Assembly: GCA_016124805.1 (NCBI GenBank) | Contig: WGND01000007.1 | Location: forward strand, 1 to 64,000 | DNA length: 64,000 nucleotides | Origin: Hyphomicrobiales bacterium | GTDB lineage: Bacteria > Pseudomonadota > Alphaproteobacteria > Parvibaculales > Parvibaculaceae | Direction: 5' to 3' | Shown here: positions 56,658 to 64,000 of the stretch, piece after piece | Layout of the letters: each line of letters starts with the position of its first letter | Position numbering within the stretch: position 1 is the first letter of the stretch | Notes under the pieces: model-generated | Database searches by the model: none | Told to the model about the DNA's origin: nothing | The model's input: only the letters and a program-made list of their open reading frames with translations | Position numbers and translations under genes: made by a program

Positions 56658-58610
56658 ATGCCCGTTTCGGCAAATTCACGATTCGCGATCCGCGACAGGG
56701 CTGGGAGGGCATTGCGCCGATCCCTGTTCGGTTCTGCGGCACTTTTGGCCGTATTTGCGGCCTCAAATGGCGCACAGGCCGCCACGATCGACCTCGGCGA
56801 GGCGCAGATCCAGATCGACACAACTGTTTCGGTGGGCGCCAGCATCCGCGCCAGCGAACGCGACTGCAATCACGTCGCCGTTGCGAGCAATAATGGCTGC
56901 ACACCGACCGGCAACAAGGCCACAGGCACGAACAGCGATGACGGCAACCGCAATTTCGACGCTGGCGACCTGACTCAGGCCACCGCAAAGATCACAAGCG
57001 ACATTCAGGGTACGTGGGAAAATTACGGTTTCTTCCTCCGTCCGACCGCATTTTACGACTATGTCTATACCAAGAACGACATGGAAGCCCGCAAGCTGAC
57101 GACAACAGCGCAGGATGCGCTGGCCCATGACGTTTCCATTCTGGACGCCTTTGTTTACGGCAACTGGGATGTCGCCGGCCACTACACAACAGTGCGCTTC
57201 GGCAAACAGGTTCTGAACTGGGGTGAAAGCCTTTTCATTCAGGGCGGCATCAACCAGTTCCAGGCTGTGGATGTGAGCCGTCTGCGTACACCGGGTTCGG
57301 AACTGAAGGAAGCGCTGACACCGATGCCGATGCTCTATGTATCGACGACGCTGACCGGCAATCTCACGGTTGAAGCCTTCTGGCAATTCGCCTATGAGCA
57401 GACCCAGATTGATCCCTCAGGCTCCTATTGGAGCACGACGGATATTGCTGGCAAGGGAGCGACTCCTGCTCTCTCAGGTGTTGCTGCCGGCTTCGATGAT
57501 TACACCTACGCCATCGCCCCTGGCGATATTGCCAGCCTGCTCGGCGGCGCGCCTGTTCCGATCGCCATTCGCCGTACAGCGGATGAAGGCCAGAACAGCA
57601 CGAACCAGTTTGGCCTTGCCGCCCACTACTATGCCGACAATATCGGCACGGGTACGGATTTCGGCCTCTATTATGTCCGCTACTCGAGCCGTTTGCCCTA
57701 TCTCTCGTTCCGCAATTCAGGCGCTGATTTCGCAACATCCTGCGGCACAGTCGCTGCGGCGACGGCAGGCGCTGCCACTTGCGGTGCGGGTACAGGTTAT
57801 AACGGCGTTTCTGCTGCCTTCGCTTACTCGGCAAATCAGAGCACCTATTACTACCAGTTCCCCGGCAGCATCGACACGGTCGGTGCGAGCTTCTCGACCA
57901 CGATTGGCGGCACGGCTGTGTCGGGTGAAGCCACCTACACGCCCAACATGCCTTTCGCTGTTGAAAGCACGCAGCAGAATGCTTCCCAGATCGACGGTCT
58001 GGGTGCCTCTGCCCTGCTCTGCGGCGGTCGTTGCTCGGATGCTGATCTCAGCACCCCCGGCGTCTATGGAGCTACACAGGCAATCGTCTACCTGAATGCG
58101 GTTCAGGGCCAGGTCGGGACAATCACAAGCTTCACCGCTTCTGATCCCCTGATGTCGATTGTCAATGCCGACAGCGGCGCCTTCATCTTCAATGCAGGTA
58201 TGGTCTATGTGCCGGATGCCAACACCTACCCGCTGGAACGTGCCGGTCTTGAAGCCGGTCTGCCATCGGGTGGTGCCGGCCTTCTCGCCAATGGCGTGAC
58301 GGATGTTCAGTATGCAACAAAGCTTTCAACGGGTTATCAGGCCGTGCTTCAGGCGAGCTACAACAACCCGATGAATCTGCCCATCACGCTGACACCCAGC
58401 ATCTCGTTCCGTCATGACGTCTGGGGTTATTCCCCCGGCCCGATCACGGCGAACTTCCAGGAGGGCGTCAAAGTCATCACGCTTGGTGTGGGCGCTGAAT
58501 ATCAGAGCTTCCGGGCCAATATCAGCTACACCAATTATTTCGGTGGTGGCTTCAGCAACCAGCTTTCGGACCGCGATTTTGCATCCGCCAGCATCAGCTA
58601 CGCCTTCTGA
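56658..58610 (+). CDS. DUF1302 family outer-membrane protein, short form
   Basis: The 650-residue protein has a signal peptide (SLFGSAALLAVFAASNGAQAA, cleavage near AQA-AT) and ends in SYAF, consistent with a beta-barrel. The motif RFGKQVLNWGESLFIQGGINQFQAVDVSRLRTPGSELKEALTP aligns with its paralogue at 53179-55821. ATG 56658 follows GAGGGGAGACTCTGAC and is preferred to an upstream in-frame ATG at 56640. It is divergent from the longer copy and followed by a hairpin terminator. Substrate is unknown; long-chain lipids or hydrocarbons are a guess. Confidence 0.87.
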   Translation: MPVSANSRFAIRDRAGRALRRSLFGSAALLAVFAASNGAQAATIDLGEAQIQIDTTVSVGASIRASERDCNHVAVASNNGCTPTGNKATGTNSDDGNRNFDAGDLTQATAKITSDIQGTWENYGFFLRPTAFYDYVYTKNDMEARKLTTTAQDALAHDVSILDAFVYGNWDVAGHYTTVRFGKQVLNWGESLFIQGGINQFQAVDVSRLRTPGSELKEALTPMPMLYVSTTLTGNLTVEAFWQFAYEQTQIDPSGSYWSTTDIAGKGATPALSGVAAGFDDYTYAIAPGDIASLLGGAPVPIAIRRTADEGQNSTNQFGLAAHYYADNIGTGTDFGLYYVRYSSRLPYLSFRNSGADFATSCGTVAAATAGAATCGAGTGYNGVSAAFAYSANQSTYYYQFPGSIDTVGASFSTTIGGTAVSGEATYTPNMPFAVESTQQNASQIDGLGASALLCGGRCSDADLSTPGVYGATQAIVYLNAVQGQVGTITSFTASDPLMSIVNADSGAFIFNAGMVYVPDANTYPLERAGLEAGLPSGGAGLLANGVTDVQYATKLSTGYQAVLQASYNNPMNLPITLTPSISFRHDVWGYSPGPITANFQEGVKVITLGVGAEYQSFRANISYTNYFGGGFSNQLSDRDFASASISYAF

Positions 58611-58666
58611 TCGCGTCGTTTAGCTGAACATTGCTTCGGGCGGACCTTCGGGCCCGCCCGCCTCTT

Positions 58667-58704
58667 CCGCCCCGGACTGGCTCCATGCCTTCCGGGGCGG
58701 TTTC
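58667..58704 (+). terminator. Terminator between the DUF1302 gene and queC
   Basis: CCGCCCCGGA (58667-58676) and TCCGGGGCGG (58691-58700) pair perfectly across 14 nt and are followed by TTTC. A second GC-rich hairpin (CGGGCGG/CCGCCCG) starts near 58637. Together they should separate the DUF1302 gene from the que operon. Confidence 0.7.
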
Positions 58705-58749
58705 ATTTCAGGATCACTGGTCAGGATCGCTTGACGCGACCCTTTGCCT

Positions 58750-58763
58750 CCTGTTCAAACAGG
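58750..58763. promoter_or_regulatory. Palindrome upstream of queC
   Basis: CCTGTT-CA-AACAGG is a perfect 6-2-6 inverted repeat 15 bp before the queC start. TTGACG (58731-58736) lies 13 bp upstream and may be a -35 element, which would place the palindrome across the -10 position. It may bind a regulator of the que operon. Confidence 0.4.
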
Positions 58764-58778
58764 CTCGAACCGGAGCTT

Positions 58779-59522
58779 ATGACCGACATGCCGACCGACA
58801 CCAACATCACCGCCGCCAAAGCGCTTGTCCTGTTCTCAGGCGGCCAGGACTCGACCGTATGCCTTGCCTGGGCCCTGTCGCGCTATGGCGAAGTGGAAAC
58901 GGTCGGCTTTGACTATGGTCAGGCCCATCACATCGAGCTTGAATGCCGCGACAAGGTCCGCGAGGGGCTGATTGCCCTCAACCCCGCCTGGGCTGAAAAG
59001 CTCGGGCCCGACCACATGATCGCCATGCCGGAACTCGGCGCGATCAGCGATACGGCGCTGACCCGGGATGTCGCCATTGAAATGGGCGAAAACGGTCTGC
59101 CAACGACCTTTGTGCCGGGCCGCAATCTCCTGTTCTTTACCTATGCGGCCGCGCTGGGCTATCGGCGGGGCGCCGGTGTGCTGGTCGGCGGCATGTGCGA
59201 AACCGACTATTCGGGCTATCCCGACTGCCGCAATGACACGCTTCAGACCCTTGCCACGGCCATTACATTTGGCATGGATCGCGGTTTCAGCATCGAGACG
59301 CCCTTGATGTGGATCGACAAGGCCGCCACATGGGTGTTGGCGGAAGAGCTGGGCGGTGCGGCACTGGTCGATCTGATTATCAGGGAGACCCATAGCTGCT
59401 ATCGCGGTGATCGCAGCCATTTTCATGACTGGGGCTATGGTTGCGGGAGCTGCCCGGCCTGCGAATTGCGCGCCGGGGGCTATGAGCGCTACAAAGCGGG
59501 TTCACTGCCCCGAAAGGCCTGA
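58779..59522 (+). CDS. queC: 7-cyano-7-deazaguanine synthase QueC
   Basis: The 247-residue enzyme uses ATP and ammonia to turn 7-carboxy-7-deazaguanine into preQ0. The ATP pyrophosphatase loop SGGQDST (20-26) and the zinc-binding [14 protein letters not shown] near the C-terminus are intact. ATG at 58779 follows GGAGCTT; an upstream in-frame ATG would make a poorly conserved leader. It begins the operon queC-queE-queD-queF. Confidence 0.97.
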   Translation: MTDMPTDTNITAAKALVLFSGGQDSTVCLAWALSRYGEVETVGFDYGQAHHIELECRDKVREGLIALNPAWAEKLGPDHMIAMPELGAISDTALTRDVAIEMGENGLPTTFVPGRNLLFFTYAAALGYRRGAGVLVGGMCETDYSGYPDCRNDTLQTLATAITFGMDRGFSIETPLMWIDKAATWVLAEELGGAALVDLIIRETHSCYRGDRSHFHDWGYGCGSCPACELRAGGYERYKAGSLPRKA

Positions 59523-59528
59523 ACGTCG

Positions 59529-60161
59529 ATGTATTCGGTGAAGGAAATTTTCTACACGCTGCAGGGAGAAGGCGCCAATGCCGGTCGCCCGGCCGTGTTC
59601 TGCCGCTTTGCCGGCTGCAATCTGTGGTCAGGTCGTGAGCAGGATCGCGCTGAGGCCATCTGCAGCTTCTGCGACACTGATTTTGTGGGCGTTGATGGAA
59701 CAGGCGGTGGGAAATTTGCCACCGCCGAGGCACTTGCCGCAGCCGTGAGTGCCCGATGGACGGGCGATACGCAAGTCACGCGCCTTGTGGTCTGTACAGG
59801 CGGCGAACCCCTGCTGCAGCTTGACGCGGCGGCGATAGATGCCTTTCATGCGCACGGTTTCGAGATTGCGGTCGAGACCAATGGCACAATCAAGGCGCCG
59901 GACGGCATTGACTGGGTCTGTGTCAGCCCCAAGGCAGACGCCGAACTGAAACAGCTTGAAGGTGACGAGTTGAAGCTTGTCTATCCGCAGGCAAAGGCGC
60001 AGCCGGAACGATTTGAAGGGCTCGCCTTCAGACATCATTTCCTGCAGCCCATGGATGGGCCCGAGCAGGCCGAAAATATCCGCGCCACGACGGCCTATTG
60101 TCTGGCGCATCCGAAATGGCGGCTCAGCCTCCAGACCCACAAGTTGATTGGCATAGCCTGA
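59529..60161 (+). CDS. queE: 7-carboxy-7-deazaguanine synthase QueE
   Basis: The 210-residue radical SAM enzyme makes 7-carboxy-7-deazaguanine from 6-carboxy-tetrahydropterin. The cluster motif is CX14CX2C (Cys 30, 45 and 48, in CRFAGCNLW...AICSFCDTDF), the variant spacing used by a subset of QueE proteins rather than CX3CX2C. TGGEPLLQLDAAA is the SAM-binding GGEP region. It starts 6 bp after queC and its stop overlaps the queD start. Confidence 0.95.
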   Translation: MYSVKEIFYTLQGEGANAGRPAVFCRFAGCNLWSGREQDRAEAICSFCDTDFVGVDGTGGGKFATAEALAAAVSARWTGDTQVTRLVVCTGGEPLLQLDAAAIDAFHAHGFEIAVETNGTIKAPDGIDWVCVSPKADAELKQLEGDELKLVYPQAKAQPERFEGLAFRHHFLQPMDGPEQAENIRATTAYCLAHPKWRLSLQTHKLIGIA

Positions 60162-60529
60162 TGCGTATCTATAAAGAGTTCATGTTTGATGCAGCCCATT
60201 TTCTTCCGTATGCGGAAGAAGGTCATCCGAACCGGCGCATGCATGGTCATTCCTTCCGTGTTGTTGTCTGGCTGCATGGCAAGCCATCTGCTGACACCGG
60301 CCTTGTCCGCCATTTCGAGGATGTGGAACGCGAAGTGATGAAGGTGCGTGGCGATCTTGACCATCATCTTCTCAACGAGATTGAAGGCCTGGAATTGCCG
60401 ACGCTTGAACATATTGCCGCCTGGATATGGCGGGCGCTGGAAGCCCCCCTGCCCGAGATTACGCGTGTGGAGGTGCATCGGGCCTCCTGCCATGAAGGCT
60501 GCATTTATGACGGACCGGAGAACGACTGA
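60161..60529 (+). CDS. queD: 6-carboxy-tetrahydropterin synthase-like QueD, catalytic Cys replaced by Asn
   Basis: The 122-residue protein belongs to the QueD/PTPS family; its end (CHEGCIYDG) resembles E. coli QueD (CTAGCIYRG). Zinc-ligand His 13, 28 and 30 are present. In E. coli the motif GHKCGRLHGHSF holds the catalytic Cys; here the same place reads [12 protein letters not shown], with Asn 24. The DNA (catccgaaccggcgcatgcat) confirms this. Either the reaction uses another residue, such as a Cys in RASCHEGC, or the protein has changed activity. Start ATG 60161 overlaps queE stop; its stop overlaps queF. Confidence 0.9.
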   Translation: MRIYKEFMFDAAHFLPYAEEGHPNRRMHGHSFRVVVWLHGKPSADTGLVRHFEDVEREVMKVRGDLDHHLLNEIEGLELPTLEHIAAWIWRALEAPLPEITRVEVHRASCHEGCIYDGPEND

Positions 60530-60996
60530 TGGCCAAAGCCCCGAAGAAACCCGGTGTCTCGCAGCTCGGTGTTCATGTCGACGTCCCGGCATCACCTGAT
60601 GCGGCGGTGCTGGAGCGTGTGCCCAATCCCCATGAAGACGCCAACTATATCGCGCGTTTCACGGTGCCGGAATTCACCTCCATCTGCCCTGTTACCGGCC
60701 AGCCGGATTTTGCCCATCTGGTGATTGACTATGTGCCCGGTAAATATCTCGTCGAGTCCAAATCCTTCAAACTCTACATGCAGTCTTTCCGCAATCACGG
60801 CGCCTTTCATGAAGACTGCACCATTGCGATTGCCAAGCGTCTCGTCGATCTGCTGAAACCCAAATGGCTGCGCATTGGCGGCTATTGGTATCCGCGCGGC
60901 GGCATTCCGATTGATGTTTTCTGGCAGACCGGCAAGCTGCCAAATGGTGTCTGGGTGCCTGATCAGGCGGTCCCGCCTTATCGCGGACGCGGCTGA
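60529..60996 (+). CDS. queF: NADPH-dependent preQ0 reductase QueF
   Basis: The 155-residue short-type QueF reduces the nitrile of preQ0 to preQ1. The catalytic Cys 53 lies in [15 protein letters not shown], Asp 60 follows it, and the Glu of [22 protein letters not shown] is present. It overlaps queD by one base (TGATG), so all four que genes are tightly coupled. The first pathway enzyme, GTP cyclohydrolase I, and the tRNA transglycosylase are not in this window. Confidence 0.97.
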   Translation: MAKAPKKPGVSQLGVHVDVPASPDAAVLERVPNPHEDANYIARFTVPEFTSICPVTGQPDFAHLVIDYVPGKYLVESKSFKLYMQSFRNHGAFHEDCTIAIAKRLVDLLKPKWLRIGGYWYPRGGIPIDVFWQTGKLPNGVWVPDQAVPPYRGRG

Positions 60997-61048
60997 GCCC
61001 TATCCTGCCCCTGACAATTTTGAGGGATGAACGACCGCAACTGAGGGC

Positions 61049-61076
61049 TTGATTCCGGTGATATTTTTTATATAAT
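61049..61076 (+). promoter_or_regulatory. Promoter of a leaderless TetR gene
   Basis: TTGATT (61049-61054), a 16-bp spacer and a perfect -10 TATAAT (61071-61076) place the transcription start about 61083, beside the ATG at 61084. No ribosome-binding site exists before the ATG. Translation is therefore probably leaderless. Confidence 0.55.
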
Positions 61077-61080
61077 CACC
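61057..61080. promoter_or_regulatory. Operator overlapping the TetR promoter
   Basis: GGTGAT (61057-61062) and ATCACC (61075-61080) form a perfect inverted repeat with a 12-bp spacer of A/T only. It covers the -10 box and ends just before the start codon, an ideal place for self-repression by the encoded TetR protein. Confidence 0.55.
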
Positions 61081-61083
61081 ATT

Positions 61084-61680
61084 ATGCCAAAAAAGATTGA
61101 CCACGATATTCGACGCAAGGAAATTGCCCAAGCCGCCATCTCGGTGATCGGCAGTCACGGCATTGAGAATGTGCGCCTGATTGATGTGGCGCGGCAGGCC
61201 AATGCCACGACCGGTTCCATCACGCATTATTTTGAAGACAAGGACGCCGTTCTTCTTGCGGCGCTTGATCAGGTGTCGCAAGGCATTCTGGAGCTGATCA
61301 ATACGCCGCTGGCGGCTGATGCAGATGTCGATGATCTGATCGACTATGTCAGTCTTGTCCTGCCGCTGGATGAGGACGGACATGAAGCCTGGCGCGTCTG
61401 GCTGGCCTTTTTCGGTCGGGCCATCGTCACCCCCGGCCTTCTGAGCATCAACCGCAATTACTATACGGAATTTCACGAGGGTCTCGTCAGGATCATCCAC
61501 AACATGCAGAAGCGCAGGAAGGTCAGCGCCACGCTTGATGTCACGATGATAGCGGATGCCATCATCACCGTCGTTGACGGTCTGGGCGTGCGGGCCGCTC
61601 TCGATCCTGAAAACTGGACGGCTGAGAAACAGACAAATCAATTGAGAACCATGCTTTTGCCCCTGCTCAGGGCAAGCTAA
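61084..61680 (+). CDS. TetR family regulator (BetI-like)
   Basis: The 198-residue protein has a TetR helix-turn-helix (RRKEIAQAAISVIGSHGIENVRLIDVARQANATTGSITHYFEDKDAVL) and a C-terminal helical domain; the N-terminus resembles BetI. Its ATG lies 7 bp after a TATAAT box with no ribosome site, which points to leaderless translation, and the promoter is covered by an inverted repeat. It is 17 bp upstream of the PhyH dioxygenase gene and probably controls it. No choline genes are nearby. Confidence 0.9.
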   Translation: MPKKIDHDIRRKEIAQAAISVIGSHGIENVRLIDVARQANATTGSITHYFEDKDAVLLAALDQVSQGILELINTPLAADADVDDLIDYVSLVLPLDEDGHEAWRVWLAFFGRAIVTPGLLSINRNYYTEFHEGLVRIIHNMQKRRKVSATLDVTMIADAIITVVDGLGVRAALDPENWTAEKQTNQLRTMLLPLLRAS

Positions 61681-61697
61681 CCCCGGAGGAGGGAGAT

Positions 61698-62597
61698 ATG
61701 CCGCAACTGGAAACATTGCCTGCCACAGCATCACCTGATGAGATTCTGGCTATTCTTAAACGCGATGGCGCCCTTATCCTCAAAGATGCTCTGTCAGCCG
61801 ATCAGGTCAGCCGTGTGCTCACCGAGACCCTGCCCTATATCGAAGCGACGGAGAATGGCCGCGACGACTTCACCGGCCATCAGACAACACGAACAGGGGC
61901 GCTGGTTGCCCGCTCGCCTGCCTGCTGCGAACTGGTGATGCATCCGACCATCGTGTCATGTGCCGAAACCTTCCTGAAGCCCTTCTGCGACCGCATTCAG
62001 TTGCATCTGACACAGGTGATCCGCATCCGTCCCGGTCAGGCCAGGCAACAGATCCATCGTGACCGCTGGGCCTGGGGCACACATCTGAAAGACCTTGAGC
62101 CGCAGTTCAATACGATCTGGGCGATCTCGGACTTCACCAAAGAAAATGGCGCCACACAGGTATGCCCCGGCAGCCTGTCATGGCCCGACAACACCACGCC
62201 CACGGATGAGCAGATCGGTTATGCCGAGATGTCGGCAGGCTCGGTGCTGATCTATTCGGGCGGCGTGTTTCACGGCGGGGGCGCCAATGTTTCCAATGGC
62301 GACCGCATCGGCCTGAACATCACCTACACGCTGGGCTGGCTGCGTCAGGAGGAAAATCAATATCTCTCCTGCCCGCCCGAAATCGCCGCCACGCTTTCGC
62401 CCGAACTTCAGGCATTGATCGGCTATTCGATGGGGAGCTATGCGCTGGGCTATTACACCCCGCCCCTGCCCGCCGGAGAAGGGCCGGAACTTGTGCCGCC
62501 CGAATATGTGTTCGGGAAGACAACGCTTGAAGCGGCCCAATTCGGGTCGGAAGAGCTGCGTGCGGAGATCACAGCCGCGATAAAGGGCGAAGCCTGA
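61698..62597 (+). CDS. Phytanoyl-CoA dioxygenase (PhyH) family protein
   Basis: The 299-residue Fe(II)/2-oxoglutarate-type oxygenase has the metal-binding HxD (HRD in QQIHRDRWAWGTH) and a distal His in GGVFHGGGANVSNGDRIGLNITY with an Arg that could bind 2-oxoglutarate. Members hydroxylate lipid acyl-CoAs, ectoine or small metabolites. ATG at 61698 follows CCCGGAGGAGGGAGAT, a strong site. It follows the TetR gene by 17 bp and is convergent with the acyltransferase gene 4 bp beyond. The substrate is unknown. Confidence 0.88.
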   Translation: MPQLETLPATASPDEILAILKRDGALILKDALSADQVSRVLTETLPYIEATENGRDDFTGHQTTRTGALVARSPACCELVMHPTIVSCAETFLKPFCDRIQLHLTQVIRIRPGQARQQIHRDRWAWGTHLKDLEPQFNTIWAISDFTKENGATQVCPGSLSWPDNTTPTDEQIGYAEMSAGSVLIYSGGVFHGGGANVSNGDRIGLNITYTLGWLRQEENQYLSCPPEIAATLSPELQALIGYSMGSYALGYYTPPLPAGEGPELVPPEYVFGKTTLEAAQFGSEELRAEITAAIKGEA

Positions 62598-62601
62598 GAG
62601 A

Positions 62602-63561
62602 TCAGTAAATCGCCTTGAGGCGGTTCAGATCATCGCCGCCATCATCCCGGTCATTGACCGTATGTTCAAGCCCGAGACGACGCGAGAGCCGCGGCCCGAA
62701 ATGGCCCGGCTCTTTTCGTCCGCCCATTTCATAGGTCAGCCGACGCAGATATTGGGCGAGGTTTTTCCGGTCCCCGTTTTTCCTCAACTCTTCATGGGTC
62801 AGCACATCGCCGATATGAACACGCATCTCCTGGCCGATCTGGGAATGCACTTCGTGGAAAAGCAGGGCGAGGCGCAATGTCACGCTGAAATGACTTGCGA
62901 GATGGAACATCCAGCCATTTTCGCCCTCAAAAAAGAGTGGCACGACGCAGGCCCCGCTTTTCTGAATGAGCTGGGAGACGAAGGGCTTCCAGGCGGGATC
63001 GGCAGCAGGCTCCCCCGCGAAGGGTTGGGCGCGCGTGGATACGGTACCGCCCGGGAAAATGAGGATCGCGCCGCCCGCCGCCAGATGCCGCCGAGCCTCG
63101 GCGCGCGTGCGTAAATTGGTTTCCAGCGCCTCGCGATGCTCGCGGAAATCCACCGGCAGGGAATAGCCCTGCATCTCCGGCGGGCTGGTCAGAATTGCAT
63201 TCAGCAGAATCTTGAAGTCGGGGCGCACGCGCCCGACAAGGGCGCAGGCGACAAGTCCGTCAAGCACACCATAGGGATGGTTGGAGACGAAGATGATCGG
63301 CCCCTCTTTGGGCAGGCTGGCAAGCTTGGCCTCATCAATCCGAAGGCGAAGGCGCAACAGCCTGATGGCGGCTTCAAAGAAGGATTCGCCCGGCACAGGG
63401 TTTTTCTGATTGTCCAGATAGAGCTGGCGCAATTTCGGCTGACCGGTGAAGCGTTCGACAAGTCTGATGGCCGCGCGGGTAATTGGACCATCTTCAGATG
63501 TTGAAAAACTGAATTGTTGGGCCGTATTCGCATCAGCCACAGGGGGTATCTCAGTTGTCAT
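62602..63561 (-). CDS. Lysophospholipid acyltransferase family protein (PlsC-like)
   Basis: The 319-residue acyltransferase has the catalytic NHPYGVLDGL (NHx4D form) and a substrate loop ILIFPGGTVSTR in place of the usual FPEGT. The C-terminal helical extension is rich in charged residues. It may acylate glycerophosphate, ornithine or another lipid; PlsC itself usually has HX4D and EGTR. ATG at 63561 (MTTEIPP) is preferred over a TTG 24 codons upstream. It is convergent with the PhyH gene. Confidence 0.85.
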   Translation of the reverse strand: MTTEIPPVADANTAQQFSFSTSEDGPITRAAIRLVERFTGQPKLRQLYLDNQKNPVPGESFFEAAIRLLRLRLRIDEAKLASLPKEGPIIFVSNHPYGVLDGLVACALVGRVRPDFKILLNAILTSPPEMQGYSLPVDFREHREALETNLRTRAEARRHLAAGGAILIFPGGTVSTRAQPFAGEPAADPAWKPFVSQLIQKSGACVVPLFFEGENGWMFHLASHFSVTLRLALLFHEVHSQIGQEMRVHIGDVLTHEELRKNGDRKNLAQYLRRLTYEMGGRKEPGHFGPRLSRRLGLEHTVNDRDDGGDDLNRLKAIY

Positions 63562-63705
63562 CTTAGCTGCGCCACACCGACAGGAAGAAAGAACAGGTTC
63601 GTTGAGACTGTCCTGTTTTGCGGTTTCTGGCAAACGCCGCAGGCGAGGCCTTTGGCCCGCTCGTGTTTAGAATCACTCAAATTTACAAGGTATTTTTCTT
63701 AAATC

Positions 63706-63717
63706 CCCCTTAAGGGG
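63706..63717. repeat. 12-bp palindrome upstream of the last gene
   Basis: CCCCTTAAGGGG is a perfect palindrome about 28 bp before the start codon of the terminal gene. It may be an operator near that gene's promoter or a chance feature. Confidence 0.3.
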
Positions 63718-63744
63718 AATTCCCTATTTTATAAGATTATAGGA

Positions 63745-64000
63745 ATGAAAATGCGTGCAAAGGCAATCGCCATGGCTCCTGAGAAAACGAATATCCCTGA
63801 CGATGAAATGAGCGATATTGTTGAGCAGGAACTCAACGATCTGTTCCTTGAATCCCTGACGCCCATTTCATTCTGCATGGCGAGCCTCTTCACATTTTTT
63901 ACGGCGCTGCACCTGCTGATGTTGCCGATGCCCATGAAAATGGAAATGGTAACGCTTTCCACAATTGGGGCCGGGATATGCGGCCTGGTCGGTTGGCAGA
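63745..64000 (+). CDS. N-terminal part of a membrane protein, cut by the window end
   Basis: From ATG 63745 (after TTATAGGA) the frame stays open to the last base, giving 85 residues. An acidic soluble stretch (about 12-45) is followed by two hydrophobic segments (TPISFCMASLFTFFTALHLLML and TLSTIGAGICGLVGWQ). This could be the sensory part of a GGDEF or kinase protein, but no catalytic motif is reached, so the call is only that a membrane protein starts here. The promoter region is AT-rich. Confidence 0.6.
   Translation, partial: MKMRAKAIAMAPEKTNIPDDEMSDIVEQELNDLFLESLTPISFCMASLFTFFTALHLLMLPMPMKMEMVTLSTIGAGICGLVGWQ

Overview
This 64 kb window looks like chromosomal core DNA from a free-living alphaproteobacterium with fairly high GC content. 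The evidence is conserved gene order typical of that class: dusB-ntrB-ntrC-ntrY-ntrX-trkA-dat-hfq-hflX; eno-ftsB-pdhA-pdhB-pdhC-lpd with lipA and a COQ10/RatA gene nearby; a fused ispDF; and a dacA-tmk-(M23)-holB-metG-tatD-MBL block. A wax-ester synthase/DGAT, two DUF1302 outer-membrane proteins, a phytanoyl-CoA-dioxygenase-like protein and PAS_5 proteins suggest a lipid- or hydrocarbon-using environmental bacterium, possibly near Parvibaculales. That placement is an inference. There is no prophage, transposase, CRISPR array or plasmid function.

Layout. 1-1.7 kb: the end of exbD, a CapA-like protein, and tRNA-Ser(UGA) with a strong terminator and an 18-bp copy of its own 3' end 145 bp away. 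1.8-9.4 kb: accessory metabolism (PAS_5 protein, WS/DGAT plus alpha/beta hydrolase, FkbM methyltransferase, MFS exporter, small membrane protein, MmgE/PrpD protein). 9.5-18.3 kb: cell-wall and housekeeping run (rlpA, D,D-carboxypeptidase, tmk, M23-like protein, holB, metG, tatD, MBL hydrolase). 18.4-25.9 kb: SDR, DUF308, pirin, a TetR-controlled pair (tandem HCCA-isomerase/DsbA-fold protein plus GST), a small exported protein, a YcbL-like hydrolase and mazG. 25.9-38.4 kb, minus strand: inositol-phosphatase-like protein, hflX, hfq, dat, trkA, ntrXY, ntrCB, dusB.

38.5-52.9 kb: ispDF, pgpA, cinA-like gene, then on the minus strand ratA/COQ10, lipA, PAS_5, sulfatase, terC, the pyruvate dehydrogenase genes, ftsB, eno and a PadR regulator. 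53-58.6 kb: two divergent DUF1302 genes flanking an 836-bp AT-rich region without a convincing gene. 58.7-61 kb: a complete compact preQ1 operon queC-queE-queD-queF. 61-64 kb: a TetR regulator with a probable leaderless self-controlled promoter, a PhyH dioxygenase, an acyltransferase, and the start of a membrane protein running off the end.

Sequence details most worth following up: QueD has Asn where the catalytic Cys of the CxxxHGH motif should be; a 10-bp hairpin buries the Shine-Dalgarno of eno; a palindromic repeat lies in frame inside the pdhC linker; the TetR at 61 kb seems to be translated from a leaderless mRNA whose -10 box lies within an inverted repeat; the M23 protein has lost a zinc-ligand His; and a tRNA-Ser 3'-end repeat looks like an integration scar. 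I did not find a clearly new multi-gene system. The best candidates are the TetR/tandem-DsbA/GST module, the TetR/PhyH module and the orphan DUF1302 pair.
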